A stretch of 64,000 bases of DNA from Halobacteriales archaeon YIM A00013. Lineage in GTDB: Archaea; Halobacteriota; Halobacteria; Halobacteriales; Haloarculaceae. The notes under the pieces are model-generated. The model searched no databases, was not told where the DNA came from, and worked only from the letters and a program-made list of their open reading frames with translations. The stretch lies in the NCBI GenBank assembly GCA_025041195.1, contig JAKCFM010000001.1, positions 186,001 to 250,000 on the forward strand, read 5' to 3'. The position numbers and the translations under genes were made by a program. Shown one piece after another: positions 16,193 through 24,730 of this stretch; positions within the stretch are counted from its first letter, which is position 1, and every line of letters begins with the position of its first letter.

Positions 16193-17369
16193 TTGACTCT
16201 TCGACGGATTCGCCGAAGTGGCGCGCGACCTCCTCGTGATAGACCAGCACCTCATCGCCAACTTCGAGCTCGGTCACTGCTTTGCGCCCCGCACTGGTGG
16301 CCACCTTGATCGTCTCTGCGTTCTGGAGCAGCGTTTCGATCACGTCACCGTTGACCTCCGCCTGGACCCTGAACATTGGTCGGCGTTCGATCTTCACGCG
16401 GCCAACGATCGCTTCGCGAGTGTTTCCGTCGGTGTCCACGACCTGGATTTCGTCGCCACTGCCGAGCTCAGAGAGATATTTCGTCGTTCCGTCGGGCGTT
16501 CGAGCGTAGGCGTGAACGGCACCGGCGTTCACCCGAAACGGGCGCGAGGCCACGTACGGTGAGTCTGCGGTTTCTGCGTGGACGAAAAAGAGGCCACGAC
16601 TCATCGATCCGACGAGCATCCCCTCATCGTGTTCGAAGAGGCTGCCGGTGTCGACACAGACACGGTCGGCAGAGCCAGTCTGTTCGATGTCGGTGACGAC
16701 TGCTGACGTGAGATCGACCGTCTCTCGGCCGATTGACTCCGAGACGGTGACCGTTTCTCGGATCGCGTCGGGGTCGTCGCTGTCGAGCAACACGGCGTCA
16801 GCACCCTGCTCTAAGGTTTCGAACGCCGTTCGTGCTTCCTCGGCAGTCTGCACGCCGGCGATGAGCGTCGTCTCCTCGCCGATCCGGGCGATCAGATTCT
16901 CCAGTGGGATGATCGTCCAGTCCTCACCGATCACGATCGTGTACGCTCCGAGTTCCGCAGCCGATTCGGCGAACGATTCGTACGATTCGCCCAGAATACG
17001 GATGAACGCGCCGTTCGTGTCGGTGTCCTCGCGCTCTAGAAGATTGCAGTCTGCAGAACCGGAGAGTTCGGCGGGAAGATCAAGCGTACCGTCGCCTTCG
17101 CTGTTCTTGCCGGTGATGAGCGCATCAGGTTCGGCGGCCGTTCCGCCGTCCGTGTCGGCTGCTGGTACGGATTCGGACGAGCTGACGTGGACGCTGTCGT
17201 TGCCAAAGGCCGCCACGTTTACCGAGCCGAGCTCACGGACGCGCGCTACGTCCTCGTAATCGACGAGTACCCAGTCGACACCAGCCTCAAGCCCTGTCGT
17301 GATTCGCCTGCGGCGGGCGTCCCAATCACCCACCTCGTCGTCGGCTTTGAGCCAGACTTCTCGAGTCAT
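16179..17369 (-). CDS. 3-dehydroquinate synthase II (archaeal)
   Basis: A 396-residue archaeal type II dehydroquinate synthase, which oxidatively deaminates and cyclises 2-amino-3,7-dideoxy-D-threo-hept-6-ulosonate to 3-dehydroquinate, replacing the bacterial AroB step. Diagnostic parts are the start MTREVWLKADD, the GMLVGSMSRGLFFVHAE segment near residue 255, and RPFRVNAGAVHAY just after. Start at ATG 17369; the longer open frame upstream has no similarity. The partner enzyme (ADH synthase) lies just beyond the HAD gene at 18204-19004, making a complete two-step archaeal entry to the shikimate pathway. Confidence 0.94.
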   Translation of the reverse strand: MTREVWLKADDEVGDWDARRRRITTGLEAGVDWVLVDYEDVARVRELGSVNVAAFGNDSVHVSSSESVPAADTDGGTAAEPDALITGKNSEGDGTLDLPAELSGSADCNLLEREDTDTNGAFIRILGESYESFAESAAELGAYTIVIGEDWTIIPLENLIARIGEETTLIAGVQTAEEARTAFETLEQGADAVLLDSDDPDAIRETVTVSESIGRETVDLTSAVVTDIEQTGSADRVCVDTGSLFEHDEGMLVGSMSRGLFFVHAETADSPYVASRPFRVNAGAVHAYARTPDGTTKYLSELGSGDEIQVVDTDGNTREAIVGRVKIERRPMFRVQAEVNGDVIETLLQNAETIKVATSAGRKAVTELEVGDEVLVYHEEVARHFGESVEESIIEK

Positions 17370-17474
17370 TATCTGTAACTGAACGTGAGACCCCTTGAGT
17401 ATGCTGAAACAGTGTCGTGATACGGACTGACAGGATGCCGTGAGGTTTTTCTCACATCGTACCCATTGCAGTGA

Positions 17475-18164
17475 ATGGACGTCGATACCGTACTGTTCGA
17501 TCTGGATGGGACGCTGTGCACCCATACCGTCTCGCCCGACTGTCAGCTCGCAGAGCTGTTCGACCGGACCGGTGTCGAACCGTTTTTCGATCTTTCAGAC
17601 GTTCACCGGACTGCAGCCAGTATCGATGCTACCTCACGAGCGTCGTTTCAGCGCCAGCTCTACACCCGACTCACGGCCGAGAACGAGAAACCATCAGGTG
17701 TTGCCGATCGGTTGATCGCCGATGAACCCCCGTACGATCCGACGAATGTGGTGTTTCGCGATGGCGCCAGGGAACTGCTTGAAACGGTCGCCGGCTCCCA
17801 TCGAGTCGGGCTCGTCACCAACGGTGACGAACGGACGCAGCGCCAGAAACTCCAGCAGCTCGATATCGTCGATCTGTTCGACACGACGGTGTTTGCGGGC
17901 GGTGACTTGCCGACAAAGCCCGCGACGGACCCGTTCGAGATGGCGCTCGATGGGATCAATACTCCTCCCACCGAGACCGTCCACATTGGCGATTCGCTCT
18001 ATGCCGACGTGGCTGGCGCCCACGCGAGCGGGCTCGAATCGGTGTGGACGCCCCTCGCACAGACCCCACCAGAGTCGCCTGGCGACTACGAGACCACACA
18101 CGGAGTGCAACAGCCAACCGCGGCCGTCAGCGAGCTCGCTGGTGTGCAGTCGTTGCTACAGTGA
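17475..18164 (+). CDS. HAD-superfamily hydrolase
   Basis: A 229-residue haloacid-dehalogenase-type phosphatase. Motif I is FDLDGTL at residues 8-14 (nucleophile aspartate first), motif II is VTNGDE near 116, the lysine of motif III is in TKPATDPF near 153, and motif IV is HIGDSLYADVAGA near 174. A helical cap lies between motifs I and II, as in subfamily I phosphatases such as phosphoglycolate phosphatase. Substrate not predictable. It sits alone on the + strand between the two aromatic-pathway genes on the opposite strand and diverges from dehydroquinate synthase II. Confidence 0.88.
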   Translation: MDVDTVLFDLDGTLCTHTVSPDCQLAELFDRTGVEPFFDLSDVHRTAASIDATSRASFQRQLYTRLTAENEKPSGVADRLIADEPPYDPTNVVFRDGARELLETVAGSHRVGLVTNGDERTQRQKLQQLDIVDLFDTTVFAGGDLPTKPATDPFEMALDGINTPPTETVHIGDSLYADVAGAHASGLESVWTPLAQTPPESPGDYETTHGVQQPTAAVSELAGVQSLLQ

Positions 18165-18203
18165 GTTCGACACGTGAGTGAATGAAGATCGAGCCGTTAG
18201 GTC

Positions 18204-19004
18204 CTACGCTTCGATCGCGAGACCGGCCTTCTCAAGCGCCGTCTCGGCATCGAGATCGTCGTGGACGACGCCGGCGACTGCTCGCGTGATCGCGGCCGGA
18301 TCGTCGTGCTGGAAAATCGTCCGCCCCATCGAGACACCGGCCGCTCCGGCGTCCATTGCGCCACGAACGGCCGCCAGCGACTCGTGGTCCGAATCCGGAG
18401 CCCCGCCCGCGATCACGACGGGCAACGCCGTTGCCGCACAGACCCGCTCAAAGCTGCTCGAATCACCGCTGTAGGCCGTTTTCACCAGATCGGCACCCAG
18501 CTCCTCACCGAGCCGGACGGCGTGGCTCAACGCCGCTGGATCGTGCTCGTCGACGCCCGGTCCGCGGGCGTACGTCATGGCGAGCACCGGAATGCCAAAC
18601 TGTTGGGCCTCCTCGGTAATCGTCGCAAGATCCTCGATCTGTTTTGGTTCGTGGTCGCTCCCCACGTTGATGTGAAGCGAGACGGCATCACAGCCCCGAC
18701 GGATTGCGTCGGTAACGCTGCCGGTGATTCGCTTGTCGTTCGTGTCCGGACCTGACACCGTCGAGCCGTTTAGATGAACGATATACCCCGCACCGTTCGT
18801 GTTGGCGTGAACTCGGGGTGAGATACCCTTCTGTGTCAACACGCTGTCTGCGCCACCGCGCGTGACGGCGTCGATCGTCGATTCGATCGCTTCGAGCCCA
18901 TCGACTGCGCCAAGCGTGATCCCGTGGTCCATCGGGACGATAACGTATCGTCCAGCCGTTCCGATTCGTTCGAGTCGTGCCTGTCTGCCTGTTTCAATAC
19001 CCAT
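18204..19004 (-). CDS. 2-amino-3,7-dideoxy-D-threo-hept-6-ulosonate synthase
   Basis: A 266-residue class I aldolase-like enzyme making the first dedicated precursor of the archaeal shikimate route from an aspartate-semialdehyde and a ketose-derived donor. The family marks are VPMDHGITLG near residue 22, the lysine in DLVKTAYSGD near residue 180 as the Schiff-base site, and VIAGGAPDSD plus AGAAGVSMGRTIFQ at the phosphate-binding end. A fructose-bisphosphate aldolase of the same fold is the main alternative, but the setting next to trpCBA and dehydroquinate synthase II supports this assignment. It follows trpA after 37 bases and is probably the last gene of that operon. Confidence 0.9.
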   Translation of the reverse strand: MGIETGRQARLERIGTAGRYVIVPMDHGITLGAVDGLEAIESTIDAVTRGGADSVLTQKGISPRVHANTNGAGYIVHLNGSTVSGPDTNDKRITGSVTDAIRRGCDAVSLHINVGSDHEPKQIEDLATITEEAQQFGIPVLAMTYARGPGVDEHDPAALSHAVRLGEELGADLVKTAYSGDSSSFERVCAATALPVVIAGGAPDSDHESLAAVRGAMDAGAAGVSMGRTIFQHDDPAAITRAVAGVVHDDLDAETALEKAGLAIEA

Positions 19005-19041
19005 GTTAGTAATCACCAACCCTTCCAAAATGCGATTGCGG

Positions 19042-19863
19042 TCATGGCTGTTGTTGCAGCTTTGTGATAGCCGTTGTAATTTCTCTCGATTTAGCTTCGA
19101 GTCTCTGTGCGACGCTCTCTGGTGATTCGTCTTCGCGATGGCCCTCGCCGATGATCTCAACCAGTGCGCTCCCGACGATCACGCCATCAGCCCCGCTTTC
19201 GACCACGGTGCGGGCGTGCTCGCCCGATGAAATGCCAAAGCCGACGGCAACCGGGAGGTCGATGTCTGAGAGCCGGTCCAGACTCGCAGCCGTCTGCTCG
19301 CTCACGTCGGATCGGGCACCAGTGACGCCGAGTCTCGCCTGGACGTACAGATAGCCCGAACAGAGCGAGACGAGCCGTTCGAGACGGTCGGTCGTCGTCG
19401 TTGGAGCAACGATCGTGATTAGATCGAGTCCGTGACTCTGACACGCGCTGTGCAACGGGCCGGCCTCTTCGGCGGGGAGGTCCGGAACGATGATTCCATC
19501 GAGCCCCGCTGTGGCCGCCCGTTCGACGAACGGTCGTGGGCCGTCGTGCGTTCCGTACTGGTAGATGAGGTTGTAGTAAGTCATACAGACCAGCGGAACC
19601 GTCACGTCGAGTTGCTCGATAAATTCGAAAAATCGAACGGGCGTCATTCCCCCCGCAAGCGACCGGCTGATCGCGTTCTGGATCGTTTTTCCCTCCGCTA
19701 TCGGCTCAGAAAACGGCAAGCCCAGCTCGATCACGGACGCGCCACCCCGCTCTAGCGCTTCGACATACTCGAGTGAGGCTTCAAACGTCGGATCGCCGGC
19801 CGTGAGATAGGGAACAAACGCTGGGCCACTGTCGAACGCGGCAGTGATCGCGCTGTTATGCAT
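19042..19863 (-). CDS. trpA: Tryptophan synthase alpha subunit
   Basis: A 273-residue TIM-barrel enzyme splitting indole-3-glycerol phosphate into indole and glyceraldehyde 3-phosphate; indole is channelled to TrpB. The catalytic glutamate is in [11 protein letters not shown] and the catalytic aspartate in [10 protein letters not shown]; phosphate-binding [10 protein letters not shown] and [10 protein letters not shown] follow. The frame opens nine codons earlier, but the ATG at 19863 has GGAGG five bases upstream and overlaps the trpB stop (ATGCATAA), so I use it. Third gene of trpC-trpB-trpA. Confidence 0.96.
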   Translation of the reverse strand: MHNSAITAAFDSGPAFVPYLTAGDPTFEASLEYVEALERGGASVIELGLPFSEPIAEGKTIQNAISRSLAGGMTPVRFFEFIEQLDVTVPLVCMTYYNLIYQYGTHDGPRPFVERAATAGLDGIIVPDLPAEEAGPLHSACQSHGLDLITIVAPTTTTDRLERLVSLCSGYLYVQARLGVTGARSDVSEQTAASLDRLSDIDLPVAVGFGISSGEHARTVVESGADGVIVGSALVEIIGEGHREDESPESVAQRLEAKSREITTAITKLQQQP

Positions 19864-21106
19864 CGGTGCCTCCATCGGCTGGTGGGTCAAACACGTCCAT
19901 ATCTGGTGTTTCGGGGATATTTCGTCGAGTTGATTCTTCGAGTACGGTCTCCAGATCTTTGTCTCCTCGCCCGGAGACGGTGAGAACGATCTGCTCGCCG
20001 AGTTGCGATTCGGACGCCTCTTCTAGCCAGCCCACGGCGTGAGCGGTTTCAAGCGCTGGGATGATTCCCTCCGTTTGTGAGAGTCGGTGGACGCCTGCGA
20101 GTGCCGTTCCATCATCGACGGTGTGTGCACTCACTCGACCGGCGTCGACGAGATGCGCGAGTTCGGGGCCGACGCCGGCATAATCGAGCCCGGCAGAGAC
20201 GCTGTGACTTGCCATGATCTGCCCGTGTTCGTCCTGCAAAACACGTGTTCGCGCGCCGTGGAGCACACCCTCGCTGCCGGTTTGCAGCGTGGCCGAGTTC
20301 GGGGCCACCCCCGCATCGGCGTCGACCGTCAGCGACTCGCCACCGGCCTCAACGGCGTGCAGGGAAACGTCATCGCTTAGAAAGGCGGTGAACGATCCCA
20401 TTGCGTTCGATCCACCGCCCGCACACGCCACCACGCTCGTCGGCAACGATCCCGTCCGATCACGGATCTGTCGACGACTCTCATCTGAAATTACGGACTG
20501 GAACTCTCTGACGAGCTTCGGAAACGGATGCGGCCCGACAACGGAACCGATCACGTAGTGTGTCGTCTCAACGCTCTGGGCCCAATCGCGCATTGCCTCG
20601 CTGATCGCCTCCTTGAGCGTGCAGCGACCGACGTCGACCGGTGTCACCGTCGCGTCGTTGAGTCGCATCCGGAACACGTTCGGCCGCTGTCGGTTCGTGT
20701 CCGTACGGCCCATGTAGATCTCACACGGCATATCAAGATGGGCGGCAGCCATTGCGGTTGCCGTTCCGTGCTGGCCAGCACCGGTTTCGGCGATAATCCG
20801 CTCTTTGCCCATGTATTTTGCGAGCAGCACCTGCCCCAGCGCGTTTGTGAGCTTATGCGCACCCCCATGAACCAGATCCTCTCGTTTGAGATAGACATCC
20901 GTGTCGTATCGCTCCGAGAGTGCGTCGGCACGCTGGAGTGGTGTCGGACGACCGCCGAACGAGCGCATCCGCTCGTGAAACTCGTCCATGAAGCCGTCTG
21001 CGTTTTCGAGCACGTACTGCTCGTAGGCCCCTTTCAATTCCGTCAAGGCGGGCATCAGCGCCTCAGGAACGTACTGCCCGCCGTATCGGCCGAAAGTTCC
21101 GGTCAT
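19856..21106 (-). CDS. trpB: Tryptophan synthase beta subunit
   Basis: A 416-residue PLP enzyme condensing indole with serine. The PLP lysine is in HGGAHKLTN near residue 90, the catalytic glutamate in ETGAGQHG, and the phosphate-binding loop in [12 protein letters not shown]. The classic TrpB1 start [13 protein letters not shown] is present, and I therefore begin at ATG 21106, which overlaps the trpC stop as ATGA. The additional 35 codons upstream lie inside trpC and are dismissed. Its own end overlaps trpA by eight bases. Confidence 0.97.
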   Translation of the reverse strand: MTGTFGRYGGQYVPEALMPALTELKGAYEQYVLENADGFMDEFHERMRSFGGRPTPLQRADALSERYDTDVYLKREDLVHGGAHKLTNALGQVLLAKYMGKERIIAETGAGQHGTATAMAAAHLDMPCEIYMGRTDTNRQRPNVFRMRLNDATVTPVDVGRCTLKEAISEAMRDWAQSVETTHYVIGSVVGPHPFPKLVREFQSVISDESRRQIRDRTGSLPTSVVACAGGGSNAMGSFTAFLSDDVSLHAVEAGGESLTVDADAGVAPNSATLQTGSEGVLHGARTRVLQDEHGQIMASHSVSAGLDYAGVGPELAHLVDAGRVSAHTVDDGTALAGVHRLSQTEGIIPALETAHAVGWLEEASESQLGEQIVLTVSGRGDKDLETVLEESTRRNIPETPDMDVFDPPADGGTDA

Positions 21107-21873
21107 TGGGTTGGAGTCGTCAGATCCCGCGTAGTCGTCGTCACGTCGCCGTTCATGATCGCCGTCCCGATCAACAGCGCATCTGCGCCAGCTGCTACCA
21201 TACGACGACAATCGGCGGGGGTGCTCATGCCGCTTTCGGCAACCACGAGTCGATCATCAGGAACGGCAGGCGCGAGTCGTTCGAACGTCCCGAGATCGAC
21301 CGTCAGCGACGCCAGATCACGATTATTGATGCCGATGATGGACGCTCCTGCCTCGATTGCTGATCGGAGTTCCTCGCGCGAGTGCACCTCGACGAGCACC
21401 TGAAAGCCACGCTCGCGTGCTGCGGCTACCATCGCTGGCAGATCATTACAAAAGCGTGCGATCAACAACACGAGATCGGCTGCAACGGCATCGAGCTGTG
21501 ACTCACGGAGGATGAAATCCTTCCGCAACACCGGAACTGCAACCGCGTTGCGGACGCGTGTGAGCGTTTCAATCGAGCCACCGAAATGATCCGGCTCGGT
21601 GAGCACAGAGATCGCGGCCGCCCCGCCTGCAACCATTTCCTGTGCCAGCGCCACCGGATCGTCAACACGAGTTCCGTCCGTCGTCGGACTCGTTGGCTTT
21701 ATCTCCGCAATCACCGGCCGCCGGTCGTCACCCAACGCCGCCAGTCGGTCAGGGAACGACCGGGCGTCTACTGACACGCGACCGCCATCTCTCGATCTGG
21801 TGCGCGCGCTGTGGAGAATCGATCGCACCGCTGGTGCAACCGAAGACTCCACAGGCGGTGTTCTATCAACCAT
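21103..21873 (-). CDS. trpC: Indole-3-glycerol phosphate synthase
   Basis: A 256-residue TIM-barrel enzyme converting carboxyphenylaminodeoxyribulose phosphate to indole-3-glycerol phosphate. Key motifs: [10 protein letters not shown] with the catalytic lysine near residue 58, VLRKDFIL with the general-acid lysine, [13 protein letters not shown], and [11 protein letters not shown] followed by ALLIGTAIM at the phosphate site. It is the first gene of the operon trpC-trpB-trpA-ADH synthase; all junctions overlap or are short. A TATA-like element and two TGTAC-type sites lie directly before it. trpD, trpE, trpF and trpG are not in this window unless the pab genes supply one. Confidence 0.96.
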   Translation of the reverse strand: MVDRTPPVESSVAPAVRSILHSARTRSRDGGRVSVDARSFPDRLAALGDDRRPVIAEIKPTSPTTDGTRVDDPVALAQEMVAGGAAAISVLTEPDHFGGSIETLTRVRNAVAVPVLRKDFILRESQLDAVAADLVLLIARFCNDLPAMVAAARERGFQVLVEVHSREELRSAIEAGASIIGINNRDLASLTVDLGTFERLAPAVPDDRLVVAESGMSTPADCRRMVAAGADALLIGTAIMNGDVTTTTRDLTTPTQ

Positions 21874-21876
21874 TGT

Positions 21877-21907
21877 TGTACGCTAATGAACTCATCTGTA
21901 CATAAGC
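21877..21907 (-). promoter_or_regulatory. trpC promoter with two TGTAC-type sites
   Basis: Directly before trpC there is a palindromic TGTACA (21897-21902) and a related TGTACG (21877-21882), 20 bases apart (two helical turns). The first sits inside a TATA-like CTTATGTA on the coding strand, and the start codon lies 25-30 bases further, so the transcript is likely leaderless. TGTACA is the core of the TRP box bound by the archaeal repressor TrpY in Methanothermobacter; use of a similar factor here is an inference. Confidence 0.45.
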
Positions 21908-21967
21908 CTTGCGTCGTTGGCTCCGATGACCACATCGTTGATGGCGACGATCGCCCTTGGTGAACGT

Positions 21968-22423
21968 ATGGACGCGCCAGGGGAGGCAGGCATTTTCGCA
22001 CGCGAGGCACCAACGCTCGATCGAACCGTGCAGTGTGGAGTCGCTGGCAGCAGGCTGCTTTCGGTCAGCTTTCCAGCGGCGCCCGATGCGTCGGCCAGCG
22101 GCTCACACCAGATTCTCGATCGGATCTGTGAGTACCTGGAGGGCGCGACCGATTCGTTCGACGACGTGACGGTCGGGCTGACCGTTCCGACTGACCAGCG
22201 GGCGGTGCTTGAGGCTACCCGGAAGATTCCATACGGCGAGACGGCCAGTTGCGAGCAGCTCCGCTCGATGGCTGGGCTCGATGAGGATGAGACAGCGACC
22301 GTTCACACGGCGCTGCGTAGTAATCCGATTCCGATCGTGGTGCCGGATCATCGCGTTTCCGACGGACCGAGTGCCGTGCCGTCCGCAGTCGAACGGCGCC
22401 TACGATCGCTCGAAGGCCTGTAA
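21968..22423 (+). CDS. Alkyltransferase-like protein (MGMT/Ogt homologue) lacking the active-site cysteine
   Basis: The product has the O6-alkylguanine-DNA alkyltransferase C-terminal domain: IPYGETASCEQL is the DNA-binding helix entry and NPIPIVVPDHRV matches the active-site strand. In the true enzyme the motif is PCHRV; here codon 22346-22348 is GAT, giving aspartate 127 where the cysteine accepts the alkyl group. The protein therefore cannot work as a classical suicide alkyltransferase. Alkyltransferase-like proteins with tryptophan or alanine at this place flag damage for excision repair; aspartate would be uncommon. Starts at 21917 (TTG) and 21926 are possible, but GGTGA four bases before ATG 21968 decides for a 151-residue form. 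Divergent from trpC. Confidence 0.8.
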   Translation: MDAPGEAGIFAREAPTLDRTVQCGVAGSRLLSVSFPAAPDASASGSHQILDRICEYLEGATDSFDDVTVGLTVPTDQRAVLEATRKIPYGETASCEQLRSMAGLDEDETATVHTALRSNPIPIVVPDHRVSDGPSAVPSAVERRLRSLEGL

Positions 22424-22487
22424 GGCCACGGGCACACACGATTGGGCTCGTTCAGTTCCGTTCAGCTGGCGATTCGAAATGGTTCTC

Positions 22488-22709
22488 TTACGCTACGTCC
22501 AGGAACAGATCCAGAAAGTCGTTGTCCTGGCTGTTATCGATTACAACGTTGTTCGAGTCGTCGATATCAACGCCATCGTTGTCGACACCACAGTTGTCGT
22601 CGTCGTAGGTCACGTCAGTACCACTTGCAGCCGCTGGTGCTGCGCCAGCCCCGGCGAGGAGGCTAACCAGCACGAGTGCGGCCAGTGCAACGTTGAGTAC
22701 TCGTTTCAT
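22488..22709 (-). CDS. Small secreted acidic protein (73 aa)
   Basis: No family recognised. Residues 1-29 form a clear Sec-type signal peptide (MKRVLNVALAALVLVSLLAG, then an AAPAAASG cleavage zone). The remaining 44 or so residues are very rich in Asp and Asn (DDDNCGVDNDGVDIDDSNN) with one cysteine and a hydrophobic end LFLDVA. The acidic D/N repeats resemble cation-binding loops, but no exact EF-hand or RTX pattern is present. The frame stays open upstream, but the signal peptide fixes ATG 22709. A structured leader and TATA element precede it. Confidence 0.62.
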   Translation of the reverse strand: MKRVLNVALAALVLVSLLAGAGAAPAAASGTDVTYDDDNCGVDNDGVDIDDSNNVVIDNSQDNDFLDLFLDVA

Positions 22710-23076
22710 GGGTTCTTTCGGCTGGGCTGTCGCTATCGGGTGACCCCCGCCAGGGTACCCAGATGACGGGTCCACCCCGACGACGTCCCAGTGAAATGGT
22801 CTTCTTGGAGATGTATTATAAACATTACTATTTATTGTAGATATAGATAGAAAATTCACATGTTTCTGAAGGTATCTTTTTCAAACTGGATTATGCTGAT
22901 AGATTGATTGAAACTGCCGAATTCTGCGGATTTACAGGGTTCTCAATTGGAGATGTTCTGATGACATTTCAACTATCCTATCATTTCATCAGTTCGGCGA
23001 ATCGGATGACTGCTCCGCTTGTCCCGGTGTCTGTGCATCCCAAACCCCTTTGTTGGTTGTCCCGTATCTTGGCGTA
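22710..23076. other. A+T-rich divergent intergenic region with a structured leader
   Basis: No gene is convincing in these 367 bases. Toward the left gene there is a TATA-like TTTATAATA on the minus strand (about 22811-22820), which places the transcript start near 22785 and gives a leader of about 75 bases. The leader contains the hairpin described at 22738-22777. The right part, about 22820-22990, is A+T-rich without recognisable motifs. The 5' side of the rhomboid gene has no obvious TATA box. Confidence 0.45.
22738..22777 (-). promoter_or_regulatory. Structured leader before the small secreted protein gene
   Basis: GGGTGACCC (22738-22746) pairs with GGGTCCACCC (22768-22777) to form nine pairs with one bulged C; the loop holds a self-complementary GGGTACCC (22753-22760). 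The element ends 28 bases before the start codon of the 73-residue protein. It could be an mRNA stability or translation-control structure, or a DNA operator. It does not match a riboswitch class I know. Confidence 0.45.
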
Positions 23077-23967
23077 ATGCCGACGTGTGATATCTGTGGG
23101 GAGCAGGTCAGCATGCCCTATCAGTGTCACCACTGTGGTGGCACGTTCTGTGGCAACCACCGGCTTCCCGAGAGCCACGACTGCTCTGGACTGCAAAATT
23201 GGGGTGATCCGGGCGGAGTGTTCGATAGCGGCTTCGACGATAGCGTTGCGGACGAGCAATCCACGCTTGGGTCGCGGTTCTCCGGTCCGAGTGCGATCAT
23301 TGGCTATTTCCGTGGGAATATGTCGATGGTCTTTCTGGCCGCGATGATGATCGTGTTCCTGTTCCAGTTCATACTCTACCCCGCGTTGTCGATTCCTCCC
23401 GGCTCACGGCTGTGGAATATGTCGTTCACGCTCGATTCACAACACCCGGAGTATCTCTGGACGTGGATCACCTCGATTTTCTCTCACGGCGGTATCTACC
23501 ACATCTTCGCCAACGGCCTGGTGTTGTTCTTTTTCGGTCCGCTCGTCGAGCGCAAGCTTGGCTCGCGGGATTTCACGCTGCTGTTTCTGGGCAGCGGGCT
23601 CGCGGCCGGGCTCGCGCAGCTACTGCTCAGTTACGCAACCGGTGACCCGGCGTTCTTGCTCGGTGCCAGTGGCGCGATCATGGCCGTCATGGGCGTTCTC
23701 ACGGTGTTGAATCCGGATCTCAAGGTGTTGTTGTACTTCTTCATTCCCGTCCCGATCTGGCTGCTCACGGTCGGCTATGCGGCGCTGTCGGTGCTCGGCA
23801 TGCTTTCCGGATTCCAGGGTGGCGTTGCACACGGTGCACATCTTGCCGGGCTCATCATCGGGCTCATCTACGGAAAACACGAGAAGAACAAGGGCGTCAG
23901 CGCGCCGGGCGAGCTGCAGTTCGGACGACGGCGCGGACCGGGTGGTCCCGGTCGGGGTCGGTTCTGA
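23077..23967 (+). CDS. Rhomboid intramembrane serine protease with N-terminal AN1-type zinc finger
   Basis: A 296-residue protein. Residues about 4-40 carry an AN1-like zinc finger (CDICG, CHHC, FCGNHRLPESHDC), followed by a short acidic linker and a rhomboid domain with about six transmembrane helices from residue 85 onward. The catalytic serine is in GASGAIMAVMG and the histidine in AHGAHLAGLIIG, with the usual HIFANGLVLFFFG helix before. Rhomboids cleave membrane proteins within the bilayer; the AN1 finger may recognise substrates or ubiquitin-like modifiers. Start at ATG 23077, immediately before the zinc finger. A basic glycine/arginine-rich tail ends it. The nfi gene follows three bases after the stop. 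Confidence 0.92.
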   Translation: MPTCDICGEQVSMPYQCHHCGGTFCGNHRLPESHDCSGLQNWGDPGGVFDSGFDDSVADEQSTLGSRFSGPSAIIGYFRGNMSMVFLAAMMIVFLFQFILYPALSIPPGSRLWNMSFTLDSQHPEYLWTWITSIFSHGGIYHIFANGLVLFFFGPLVERKLGSRDFTLLFLGSGLAAGLAQLLLSYATGDPAFLLGASGAIMAVMGVLTVLNPDLKVLLYFFIPVPIWLLTVGYAALSVLGMLSGFQGGVAHGAHLAGLIIGLIYGKHEKNKGVSAPGELQFGRRRGPGGPGRGRF

Positions 23968-23970
23968 ACG

Positions 23971-24714
23971 GTGCAGCTCGACGACCAGTTCCGACCGGAT
24001 CCTGCGCTGGACCGCGAGGCAAAGCTCGCCCTCCAGGCGGAGATCGCAGACGCTGCGACGTTCGATGATCGGCTGTCGTTCGATCACAAAACTATCGGCA
24101 CGGGAGTTGATGAGCCGCTCATCGCTGGTGTGGATCAGTCGTTCCCCGACGATCGAGTGGTGAGCGCGATCGTCGTCCTCCGCGGTGATACCGTCGTCGA
24201 ACGAACGTATTCGGTCACCGAGCAGTCGTTTCCGTACGTCCCCGGACTGCTGTCGTTTCGCGAAGGCGGGCCGATCGTCTCCGCGCTCGAAACGCTTGCG
24301 ACCACGCCCGATCTTCTCGTGTTCGACGGCAGCGGCCGCATCCATTATCGAGAGGCTGGCCTGGCCGTTCATCTCGGTGTGGCGTACGATCTACCGGCCA
24401 TTGGCGTCGCCAAATCGCTGCTCTGTGGAACGACCGACCGATCTACTGATAGCCTCGACGCCGGCGAGAGCGTCCCGATCAGGGCCAACGACGAGATGAG
24501 CTCCCCTGACGGGACCGTCGTCGGACATGCACTCCAGACGCGCCAGTACGAAAACAACCACCGGATCAATCCGGTGTACGTCAGCCCCGGCCACCGGCTG
24601 TCGGCGGTCACTGCCACGGAAATCATCGATCGGTGTGGCGGTGAGCATAAGCTTCCCGAGCCGACCCGGCTGGCGGATCGATACGCCGATCGCGCAAAAG
24701 AGTTGGAAATTTAA
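23971..24714 (+). CDS. nfi: Endonuclease V
   Basis: A 247-residue endonuclease V, cleaving DNA or RNA near deaminated adenine (inosine). The first catalytic aspartate is in AGVDQSF near residue 54, the glutamate comes within VPGLLSFREG near 90, the second aspartate in LLVFDGSGRIHYREAGLA, and the PAIGVAKSLLCG segment follows. Start is GTG 23971, three bases after the rhomboid stop, a typical haloarchaeal arrangement for a cotranscribed gene. Length is at the family norm with a modest C-terminal extension. Confidence 0.93.
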   Translation: MQLDDQFRPDPALDREAKLALQAEIADAATFDDRLSFDHKTIGTGVDEPLIAGVDQSFPDDRVVSAIVVLRGDTVVERTYSVTEQSFPYVPGLLSFREGGPIVSALETLATTPDLLVFDGSGRIHYREAGLAVHLGVAYDLPAIGVAKSLLCGTTDRSTDSLDAGESVPIRANDEMSSPDGTVVGHALQTRQYENNHRINPVYVSPGHRLSAVTATEIIDRCGGEHKLPEPTRLADRYADRAKELEI

Positions 24715-24730
24715 TAATTGCAATCGAAAA

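Noticed and set aside
20528-21403. Open frame of 291 codons on the plus strand
   Set aside because: Antisense to trpB and trpC, with no recognisable motif.
22981-23259. Open frame of 92 codons on the minus strand before the rhomboid gene
   Set aside because: Overlaps the zinc-finger coding part of the rhomboid gene and has no signal, motif or ribosome-binding site.
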